This document shows positions 57,092 through 64,000 of a DNA stretch of 64,000 nucleotides, piece by piece. The notes below the pieces were generated by a model. That model was not told the DNA's origin and ran no database searches. It worked only from the letters and a program-made list of their open reading frames with translations. The first letter of the stretch is position 1. Each line of letters opens with the position of its first letter. Source of the stretch: Oceanospirillales bacterium (GTDB taxonomy: Bacteria > Pseudomonadota > Gammaproteobacteria > Pseudomonadales > Endozoicomonadaceae); contig SIHQ01000011.1 of the NCBI GenBank assembly GCA_004762125.1, forward strand, positions 62,001 through 126,000. The letters run 5' to 3'. A program made the position numbers and the translations under genes.

Positions 57092-57125
57092 AAGAAAAAG
57101 ATGAGGGTGGAAGATCCACCCTCAT
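57092..57125 (-). terminator. Terminator of the oadGAB operon
   Basis: Perfect ten-bp arms ATGAGGGTGG and CCACCCTCAT with a five-base loop are followed by a T run on the minus strand (57099-57092). It lies 47 bases after the oadB stop. Confidence 0.92.
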
Positions 57126-57171
57126 GCAGCCTTGATCATGCTTTGTACGACAAGTAACCGTGCCGACTTAA

Positions 57172-58473
57172 TCAGCTACCGAGATACTTGATCATCACAC
57201 CAGCAGCCACTGCAGAGCCGATAACTCCGGCTACGTTTGGACCCATAGCATGCATCAACAAGAAGTTCTGCGGATTGGCTTCCAGTCCCAACTTGTTGGA
57301 TACCCTCGCTGCCATCGGCACTGCTGATACGCCAGCAGAACCAATCAACGGGTTAACCTTGTTGGTACTGAAGCGATTCATCAGTTTAGCCATCAGAATG
57401 CCACAAGCCGTACCAATACCAAATGCAATCACACCCAAGGTAAGAATACCCAGGGTTTCTGCAGCCAGGAATTTATCTGCCACCAGCTTGGAGCCTACAG
57501 AGAGTCCAAGGAAAATGGTAACGATGTTGATCAGGGCATTCTGTGCCGTGTCCGACAAACGTTCCACCACACCACATTCGCGCATCAGGTTACCGAAACA
57601 GAACATACCCAACAGAGGAGCCGCATCAGGTAGCATCAGAGCCACCAGAATCAACAGAACCAATGGGAATACGATTTTTTCAGTTTTTGATACAACACGC
57701 AGCTGAGTCATCACAATCTTGCGCTCGGCTTCAGTAGTCAACGCACGCATGATAGGAGGCTGAATCAACGGCACCAGAGCCATATAAGAATACGCTGCAA
57801 CGGCAATGGCACCCAGCAGATGCGGAGCCAGTACACTGGAGACATAGATCGCCGTTGGGCCATCCGCACCGCCAATAATACCGATAGCAGCTGCATCCGC
57901 GAGACTGAAGCTCATCAGCCCTGTTAAATTCAGTAACAAGGCGCCCAATACGGTAGCAAAGATACCAAACTGTGCTGCTGCTCCCAGGAACAGTGTCTTG
58001 GGATTCGCCAGTAACGGACCAAAGTCCGTCATTGCCCCTACCCCCATGAAAATCAACAGAGGTGCAACACCACTACCGATAGCAACAGAGTAAAACTGAT
58101 AGAGGACACCGTTACTGTATCCGGCATCAGCAACTATGTGACCTATGGTAGCGTGCATAACACTGCCTGCTGCCGTATAAGTCGTCAGCAACTCTTTACC
58201 AGCCAAACCACTGGTGCCAAGGACAGCATTAATGGCTTCCATGACTTCAGGACGAGCCTGATGAACAGCAATTTCCAGAGCATTGTAAGCCAGCCCTGCT
58301 TCAGGAATGTTAGCCATGATGCCACCAAAGGCGATAGGCACTAACAGTAGTGGCTCAAATTGCTTACGAATCGCCAGATAAAGCAGCACAAAACAGATCA
58401 GAATCATGACCAGCTGTCCGCCAGTCATGTTGTAGATACCCGATCCGTGCCAAAGATTTAGAAGCTTATCCAT
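57172..58473 (-). CDS. oadB: Oxaloacetate decarboxylase beta subunit OadB
   Basis: This 433-residue inner-membrane protein is the sodium-translocating, carboxybiotin-decarboxylating subunit of the Oad pump. About nine hydrophobic segments and the signature [19 protein letters not shown] (aspartate in the channel) and [22 protein letters not shown] are seen. It couples decarboxylation of oxaloacetate to Na+ export. It follows oadA by 15 bases; the order oadG-oadA-oadB is the usual one. Confidence 0.95.
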   Translation of the reverse strand: MDKLLNLWHGSGIYNMTGGQLVMILICFVLLYLAIRKQFEPLLLVPIAFGGIMANIPEAGLAYNALEIAVHQARPEVMEAINAVLGTSGLAGKELLTTYTAAGSVMHATIGHIVADAGYSNGVLYQFYSVAIGSGVAPLLIFMGVGAMTDFGPLLANPKTLFLGAAAQFGIFATVLGALLLNLTGLMSFSLADAAAIGIIGGADGPTAIYVSSVLAPHLLGAIAVAAYSYMALVPLIQPPIMRALTTEAERKIVMTQLRVVSKTEKIVFPLVLLILVALMLPDAAPLLGMFCFGNLMRECGVVERLSDTAQNALINIVTIFLGLSVGSKLVADKFLAAETLGILTLGVIAFGIGTACGILMAKLMNRFSTNKVNPLIGSAGVSAVPMAARVSNKLGLEANPQNFLLMHAMGPNVAGVIGSAVAAGVMIKYLGS

Positions 58474-58488
58474 TTACTGCTCCTTCAC

Positions 58489-60273
58489 TCAGGCAATGGC
58501 TAACAGAATGTCGCCTACAGCAACACTGTCGCCGTCACGTACATCGACAGAAGTCACCCTACCGCCTTTAGGTGCACGGACCTCGGTTTCCATCTTCATC
58601 GCTTCCAGAATCAGCAACACATCGCCTTCCTGCACTTCTTGCCCAGGGTTAACGTGTACTTTCCAGATATTGCCGGCCAGAGGCGCTGGCAAAGGCTCAC
58701 CATCAACAGCTACAGGAGCAGAGACAGTCGATCCAGCTGCCGTTTGATTAAGAGAAGTAACATCACCGCCCTCAGCCACTTCGACTACATAGCTATTACC
58801 GTTGACCTTGACGGTATAAACACCCGTATCAGAAGCACTTGAAGCAACCGAGGCAGCCTTCTGTTCAACAGCAGGTTCATTACCTGGTGCTGATTCAAAA
58901 GCATCCGGGTTTCCGCGATTTTCCAAGAACTTCAGACCAACCTGAGGAAACAGGGCATAGGTCAATACATCATCCACGACATCCGTCGCCAGAGAAATAC
59001 TCTTTTCAGAAGCCAAACCCTTGAGTTCTTTGGACAGTTTGTCCATCTCGGCTTTCAGCAAATCAGCTGGACGACAAGTCACAGCTTCATCACCAGCCAA
59101 TACACGCTCTTGCAATTCTTTGTTGAAAGGCGCAGGAGCAGCACCGTATTCACCACGGAGAATACCTTGGGTTTCCTTGGATATGCTCTTGTAGCGTTCA
59201 CCAGTCAGTACGTTCAGAACGGCCTGAGTACCCACAATTTGTGAAGTGGGTGTTACCAGAGGAATAAAGCCCAGGTCTTCACGAATCCGTGGAATCTCCA
59301 GCAGCACCTCATCAAACTTATCGCTGGCACCCTGCTCTTTTAACTGGCTTTCCATATTGGTCAGCATGCCGCCTGGTACCTGAGCCGTCAGGATACGAGC
59401 ATCCACACCGCGCAGCGCACCTTCAAACTTGGCGTATTTCTTACGAACTTCACGGAAATAAGTCGCTATTTCCTCCAACTTGTTCAGATCCAGACCTGTG
59501 TCGCGTTCAGTACCAGCCAGAGCCGCAACGATGGCTTCAGTTGGTGAATGGCCGTAGGTCATAGACATGGAAGAGATCGCGGTATCAACCCGGTCAATAC
59601 CGGCTTCAATAGCTTTCAGCAGTGCCATGGAAGACATGCCGGAAGTTGCGTGACAGTGCAACTGAATCTCAAAGTCGGTTTCTTTCTTTAGACGAGATAC
59701 CAGCTCATAGGCATCACCCGGCGTAATAATACCGGACATATCCTTGATGCAGAGTGAGTCAGCGCCCAGGTCTTCTACCTGTTTGGCCAAATCAATCCAG
59801 TTATCCAGTGTATGAACCGGGCTCTTGGTGTAGGAAATAGTTCCCTGAGCATGAGCGCCTTCACGCTTAACAGCCGCCATAGCCTGCTTTAGGTTACGCG
59901 GGTCGTTCATGGCATCAAAGACACGGAATACGTCCATTCCGTTAGCAACAGCACGTTCAACAAATTTATCTACGACATCATCTGCATAATGACGATAGCC
60001 CAGCAGATTCTGGCCACGCAGCAACATTTGCTGTTTAGTATTAGGCATGGCTTTTTTCAGGGCACGCAAACGTTCCCAAGGGTCTTCGCCCAAAAAGCGG
60101 ATACAGGCATCAAAGGTGGCACCACCCCAGGTTTCCAGTGACCAGTAACCAACTTTATCCAGCTGCTCGGCAATCGGCAGCATATCTTCCAGACGCATAC
60201 GGGTTGCGAACAGGGACTGGTGCGCATCGCGCAGAACCACATCTGTGATTCCCAATGGTTTAACGTCAGACAT
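58489..60273 (-). CDS. oadA: Oxaloacetate decarboxylase alpha subunit OadA
   Basis: This soluble subunit transfers the carboxyl of oxaloacetate to biotin. The N-terminal carboxyltransferase domain starts [40 protein letters not shown] and [10 protein letters not shown] carry metal-binding residues. A linker leads to a biotinyl domain with [10 protein letters not shown], biotinylated Lys560. The 594 residues fit the family. I start at ATG 60273, since [17 protein letters not shown] is typical and GGGGGA precedes it; the frame extends to 60300. Confidence 0.95.
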   Translation of the reverse strand: MSDVKPLGITDVVLRDAHQSLFATRMRLEDMLPIAEQLDKVGYWSLETWGGATFDACIRFLGEDPWERLRALKKAMPNTKQQMLLRGQNLLGYRHYADDVVDKFVERAVANGMDVFRVFDAMNDPRNLKQAMAAVKREGAHAQGTISYTKSPVHTLDNWIDLAKQVEDLGADSLCIKDMSGIITPGDAYELVSRLKKETDFEIQLHCHATSGMSSMALLKAIEAGIDRVDTAISSMSMTYGHSPTEAIVAALAGTERDTGLDLNKLEEIATYFREVRKKYAKFEGALRGVDARILTAQVPGGMLTNMESQLKEQGASDKFDEVLLEIPRIREDLGFIPLVTPTSQIVGTQAVLNVLTGERYKSISKETQGILRGEYGAAPAPFNKELQERVLAGDEAVTCRPADLLKAEMDKLSKELKGLASEKSISLATDVVDDVLTYALFPQVGLKFLENRGNPDAFESAPGNEPAVEQKAASVASSASDTGVYTVKVNGNSYVVEVAEGGDVTSLNQTAAGSTVSAPVAVDGEPLPAPLAGNIWKVHVNPGQEVQEGDVLLILEAMKMETEVRAPKGGRVTSVDVRDGDSVAVGDILLAIA

Positions 60274-60317
60274 CGACAAGTTTCCCCCAGTAAAAGCCAA
60301 AAAATGGTTTAAAATCG

Positions 60318-60575
60318 TTATTCTTTCTTTGAGCGATGCATCTTGATAGCAGCACTGATAGCTGCGACCAACTCATGATCGTCTTTTTTTGTAGTAGTAG
60401 CCGCAGAACGACTGCCGGAAGCAATCCTTGCCGGTTCGGGTTCCGGAAAGTAGCAACCAATAAAGCGGGACATCTGACTGGTAACAAAAACCAGCAGAGA
60501 CAGGAACAGGAACACGAAGCCCATTCCAAAAGCCATCAGACTCCAGCCTTCTGACATTAACTCAGACGGGGACAT
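60318..60575 (-). CDS. oadG: Oxaloacetate decarboxylase gamma subunit OadG
   Basis: This 85-residue subunit has one membrane helix ([23 protein letters not shown]) and a hydrophilic C-terminal tail that holds alpha and beta together. It is the first gene of the operon and 44 bases from oadA. The size and position identify it. Confidence 0.93.
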   Translation of the reverse strand: MSPSELMSEGWSLMAFGMGFVFLFLSLLVFVTSQMSRFIGCYFPEPEPARIASGSRSAATTTKKDDHELVAAISAAIKMHRSKKE

Positions 60576-60978
60576 AATCAGCTAGATCCTTTGTAATTCT
60601 TTTCTACTATTTATACGACTCCTGACTGGTTTCCGGCCACCTGTTAATCGGCAGCTCTTATAATCAACCATTAGGAGTCAGTCCTAATCGACACAACTTT
60701 CCGTGATATATCGCAGCGCAAATTTACCCTGTCACGGACAAATAAGCAATGTCCGAACAATATCTAACATTTACTAACATCTGCAGTATCGATACTCGCA
60801 TTATCCACAACATCTGTACGTAGAATACTGCCGCAAGTCAACGGTAACCGAAGCAATAAAACATATCGAATGAAATAGCCATAATATTGCCCCACTCAGC
60901 TCTTGAGAGCTTTACGACTTGCCCCTTCATTCTTATCTGTTACATTTGTCAATTTTCATGACGCCAGATACCAAATTA
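60576..60978. other. Divergent promoter region between oadG and dusC
   Basis: About 400 bases with no gene separate the divergent operons. I see no strong operator. Candidate promoters for both directions should lie here. Confidence 0.4.
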
Positions 60979-61965
60979 ATGAGCACCATTACCCTGGCTC
61001 CTATGGAAGGAGTTGTTGATTACCTGTTGAGAGAACTGTTGACCGAGGCCGGCGGTATAGATCTTTGTGTCACCGAATTTATTCGAATCACAGACTATCA
61101 ACTGCCCACCCAGACCTTTCATCGATACTGTCCGGAGCTGAAACACGGTTGCCGCACCCGAAGTGGAACACCTGTACATATTCAATTACTCGGAAACAGC
61201 CCCGAACGGCTTGCCTTTAACGCGGTCAAAGTCACCGAGTTAGGTGCATTAGGTATCGACCTCAACTTTGGCTGCCCGTCAAAAACAGTTAATCGTCATA
61301 ACGGTGGTGCTGCTCTGCTTCAGTACACCGGTTTGCTTTACGATATTGTTTCCGCTGTTAGAGAGGCCGTACCGGATACTATCCCGGTCACTGCAAAAAT
61401 GAGGTTAGGCTATCTCGACAGTGAACTTGCAATAGCAAACGCAAAAGCTATAGAGCAAGCTGGAGCAGCATCTCTGGTCGTTCATGCCCGAACTAAACTT
61501 CAGGGATATAAACCACCCGCTCACTGGCAGGAACTCGTGGCTATTCGAGAGGCTATCAATATCCCCTTGATTGCCAACGGCGATATTTTTTCTGTAGAAG
61601 ATGCTCTGAAGTGTCGTGAGGTCTCTGGCTGCAACGATATAATGGTCGGCCGTGGTGTACTCAGAAACCCGGATTTACCGGCGGCCATTGCCAGTAATAT
61701 CCAGAATGATGACCCTGACGCACAATGGCAGCGATCTCTGGCACTGATTAAACGCTTTACTGAAAAGGTAGCTCAGGTACCAGAGGATCCTGAGCAGGAG
61801 CACCCCTACCTTATTACTGACCCAAGACGGTACCTTGATGGCCGTTTGAAACAGTGGTTAAGCATGATGGGTAAAAGCTCCGTTCAGGCCCGTCAGTTGT
61901 TCGAGCAAGTTAAACAACAAACCAGCATTCAGGACATTTCGAACATTATTCAGGAGGCTGGATGA
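60979..61965 (+). CDS. dusC: tRNA-dihydrouridine(16) synthase DusC
   Basis: This FMN enzyme reduces U16 of tRNAs with NADPH. The start of the barrel is TLAPMEGVVDYLLRELL; LNFGCPSKTVNRHNGGAALLQ carries the catalytic cysteine, and LVVHARTKLQGYKPPAHW, ANGDIFSVED and DIMVGRGVLRNP bind FMN. ATG 60979 gives the family N-terminus (MSTITLAPMEG); ATG 60958 and 60919 are alternatives. The stop overlaps the mnmC start (ATGA), which makes a tRNA-modification operon. It is of the DusC rather than DusB type by the WQ/KQWLSMM region. Confidence 0.9.
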   Translation: MSTITLAPMEGVVDYLLRELLTEAGGIDLCVTEFIRITDYQLPTQTFHRYCPELKHGCRTRSGTPVHIQLLGNSPERLAFNAVKVTELGALGIDLNFGCPSKTVNRHNGGAALLQYTGLLYDIVSAVREAVPDTIPVTAKMRLGYLDSELAIANAKAIEQAGAASLVVHARTKLQGYKPPAHWQELVAIREAINIPLIANGDIFSVEDALKCREVSGCNDIMVGRGVLRNPDLPAAIASNIQNDDPDAQWQRSLALIKRFTEKVAQVPEDPEQEHPYLITDPRRYLDGRLKQWLSMMGKSSVQARQLFEQVKQQTSIQDISNIIQEAG

Positions 61966-63974
61966 CAAGTACTAACAAAGGTAAAAGCAGCCGTCTTGAG
62001 TTCGCGAAACTGAACGAGTTAAAGAATGGTTACCCTGTCTTCAGTCTCTTTGACGGTACTTATTTATCAACGACGTCCGGACTGGAAGAGATTCATCACA
62101 CTTTTATCAAACATAACCAGTTAACTGAGCGTTTTTCCGCTCTGGCTGACCATGAATTGTTTACCATCGGTGAAACCGGCTTTGGAGCAGGACTCAACTT
62201 TCTCTACTGCTGGCAACATTTCAATGAACAAGCGCCTGATTCCGCTCGCCTGCATTTTATTTCTGCAGAAAAAAACCCGATTTCTCCCCAGGATTGGCAA
62301 CGAGCACTGGCCTTATTTCCCAGCCTGAAGGAATTATCGGAACAACTGACTTCGTCGTACATTTCCGCCAGCATCGGTCATCAACATTTATGCTTTGCAG
62401 AAGGGCGGATAAAACTCACCCTGTTAATGGGTGACATGCTGGACACTCTTTCGCATTTGGACGGTAAGGTGGACGCCTGGTTCCTTAATGGTTTTAGACC
62501 ATCCAGAAACACTGCCATGTGGCAACCAGAGCTATTCAAAACCATCGCCGGAAAAAGTCGTCTGCACACTACCTATACTGCATCTACCTCCGACAGAACC
62601 GTAAGCAATAGCCTTGCAGAGGCCGGCTTCAGTGTTGAGCAAGCCTGTTGTTTCGATCCTAAAAGAGAAGTAATAAAAGGCACGTTAGCAAAACTGCCTG
62701 GAGCAGAAGTGAATCACCCAATCTGGTTTCAACCACCAGCTCTGTCCTCGTCAAGAAGCAAAACAGCGATTGTTATCGGTGGTGGCATTGCCGGAACCAG
62801 CACTGCTCATACATTAGCCAGAAGAGGCTGGCAGGTTACTCTGCTTGAACAGCGAGAAGACCTGGCCATGGCCGCATCAGGAAACCCACAAGGGATTCTC
62901 TACGCCAAGCTTTCGGCAAATCAGACACCGTTGAGTCAGTTTATTGTTCAGGGGTATTGCTACTCAATCAATCTGTTGAAACAGCTATCTGACGACAGTA
63001 CCGAACTTTGGCAGCAATCTGGCGTCATTCAAATGGCCATCAACGCAAAGATAGAACAGCGCCAAAAAGAGCTTGCCAGCGTTTTTCCTGAAGATTTACT
63101 CAGTTTTCACGACAGTGATGAGCTATCTCGCATCGCGGGAATTCCTGTGGACCACAGCGGTCTTTATTTCCCGGCCGCTGGTTGGGTTAAACCTGCTGAA
63201 TTGTGCAAAAATCTGGCCTCTCACCCGAATATCACGATCAAGAGCCGTACCACAATAGAGTCTCTAAAAAGGGAATCGGATACATGGACTGTTGAGGCCG
63301 TAGAGTCTCACAACAGACAACCACTCCGTTTTTCTGCAGACATTGTTGTTGTGGCTTGTGCAACCGCAAGCAAAAATCTGGATCAGCTTTCGCATTTGCC
63401 ACTGAAAAATATCAGGGGGCAAATTACTGAAGTTGAAGTAACCAGTGCCAGTAAACAACTAAAGACTACTGTCTGCGGTGAGGGTTATGTAGCACCTGCT
63501 GATAACGACAGACACACCTTTGGTGCAACTTTTGACTTTAACAGCCAGTCAGAAGAAGTCATCGACGCAGAGCATCAACAGAATATTGTAATGCAGCAAC
63601 AATGGAATCCACACTTTCTGGAAGCAGCTGGAGGTGCGGATACAAAGATCATTGGCGGTAAAGCAGGATTCAGATCAACAACGCCTGACTATCTTCCTGT
63701 GGTAGGAGCTATCATTGACCGGCTGCAATTTATGGATGACTTTGCCATGTTGAGAAAAAACACACGGCATACATTCAACCAGCCTCCAGCTTACCTGAAC
63801 GGTCTTTATGTCAATGCGGGGCATGGGTCGAGGGGAATGATTACAGGACCACTGTCTGGCGAAGTACTAGCGGCGATGATTTGTGGAGAAACATCTCCTA
63901 TTCCAGATTCTTTGATCGACGCCATGAATCCGGCAAGATTTCTGATCAGGGATATGTCTAGAAACAGAATTTAA
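61962..63974 (+). CDS. mnmC: Bifunctional tRNA wobble-uridine enzyme MnmC
   Basis: This 670-residue fusion finishes the mnm5s2U34 modification. The N-terminal methyltransferase domain (about 1-245) shows TIGETGFGAGLNFLYCWQHF, and the C-terminal FAD oxidoreductase starts AIVIGGGIAGTSTAHTLARRGW (about 268-290), with NPQGILYAKLS later. In the methyltransferase domain the conserved WFLDGF motif reads WFLNGFRPSRNTAMW (N176), an Asp to Asn change at a position thought catalytic. Whether this lowers methylation is unknown. It overlaps dusC by four bases. The last bases of the window (63975-64000) follow its stop. Confidence 0.93.
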   Translation: MTSTNKGKSSRLEFAKLNELKNGYPVFSLFDGTYLSTTSGLEEIHHTFIKHNQLTERFSALADHELFTIGETGFGAGLNFLYCWQHFNEQAPDSARLHFISAEKNPISPQDWQRALALFPSLKELSEQLTSSYISASIGHQHLCFAEGRIKLTLLMGDMLDTLSHLDGKVDAWFLNGFRPSRNTAMWQPELFKTIAGKSRLHTTYTASTSDRTVSNSLAEAGFSVEQACCFDPKREVIKGTLAKLPGAEVNHPIWFQPPALSSSRSKTAIVIGGGIAGTSTAHTLARRGWQVTLLEQREDLAMAASGNPQGILYAKLSANQTPLSQFIVQGYCYSINLLKQLSDDSTELWQQSGVIQMAINAKIEQRQKELASVFPEDLLSFHDSDELSRIAGIPVDHSGLYFPAAGWVKPAELCKNLASHPNITIKSRTTIESLKRESDTWTVEAVESHNRQPLRFSADIVVVACATASKNLDQLSHLPLKNIRGQITEVEVTSASKQLKTTVCGEGYVAPADNDRHTFGATFDFNSQSEEVIDAEHQQNIVMQQQWNPHFLEAAGGADTKIIGGKAGFRSTTPDYLPVVGAIIDRLQFMDDFAMLRKNTRHTFNQPPAYLNGLYVNAGHGSRGMITGPLSGEVLAAMICGETSPIPDSLIDAMNPARFLIRDMSRNRI

Positions 63975-64000
63975 ATAACGTGGATTGAGAAAGGTTGTAT

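Noticed and set aside
57188-57706. Plus-strand frame of 172 residues
   Set aside because: It is antisense to oadB and is low-complexity Pro/Ala/Thr-rich translation.

Overview
The window is chromosomal DNA of a gammaproteobacterium. The mix of a prkA-yeaH-spoVR stress operon, ubiCA beside phoBR, an oxaloacetate decarboxylase sodium pump, pyruvate formate-lyase, MnmC/DusC and several large orphan proteins, together with moderate GC, suggests a marine Oceanospirillales-type bacterium, possibly Endozoicomonas or a relative. The genus is an inference from gene content only.

Left core (1-11.7 kb): the 3' end of prkA with yeaH and spoVR; an H-NS-like gene; phoBR on the minus strand with a Pho box ahead of phoB; ubiA and ubiC; a LysE-type exporter; a rubredoxin too short for ordinary ORF calling; an HU gene; two identical tRNA-Leu(CAG) genes; a decayed LysE exporter; a CsrB/RsmZ-type regulatory RNA recognised by its GGA hairpins; and a tRNA-Thr(TGT).

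Island (about 11.73-32.27 kb): an AT-richer insertion starts at the 3' end of tRNA-Thr. It carries an AlpA-like gene and a tyrosine integrase, two gene-poor stretches, a SEC-C protein, and a RepA-like ATPase followed by a 63-bp perfect palindrome. The cargo is a seven-gene putative phage-defence locus: a C5-cytosine methyltransferase; a BrxR/CapW-like WYL regulator; a 966-residue protein that joins ankyrin repeats and an acidic linker to an RpoD-like sigma factor; a MORC/MutL-type GHKL ATPase; a Z1-domain ATPase/helicase; a DUF4420 PD-(D/E)XK nuclease; and an AIPR-family protein. Genes two to seven are on one strand, with gaps of 19 bases or fewer or overlaps, so they are probably one operon. 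The likely division of labour is methylation as self-marking, GHKL + Z1 + nuclease as the restriction machine, AIPR as accessory or abortive effector, BrxR as repressor, and the sigma fusion as an unexplained transcriptional component. The ankyrin-sigma fusion is the strongest candidate for a new biological system here. An IS6-family element without target duplication closes the island, and no attR is visible.

Right core (32.27-64 kb): an operon of an MDR oxidoreductase, a small protein and a KstD-like flavoprotein; an OmpA-type lipoprotein; two large proteins of unknown function; secreted MsrA; a DMT-type transporter; trmN6; a polar amino-acid ABC permease and binding protein; rsmC; yciA-udk; guaC followed by two tandemly duplicated cysteine-rich secreted/membrane proteins, with a remnant of the guaC 3' end marking the duplication; pflB-pflA; mgsA; oadGAB; dusC; and mnmC.
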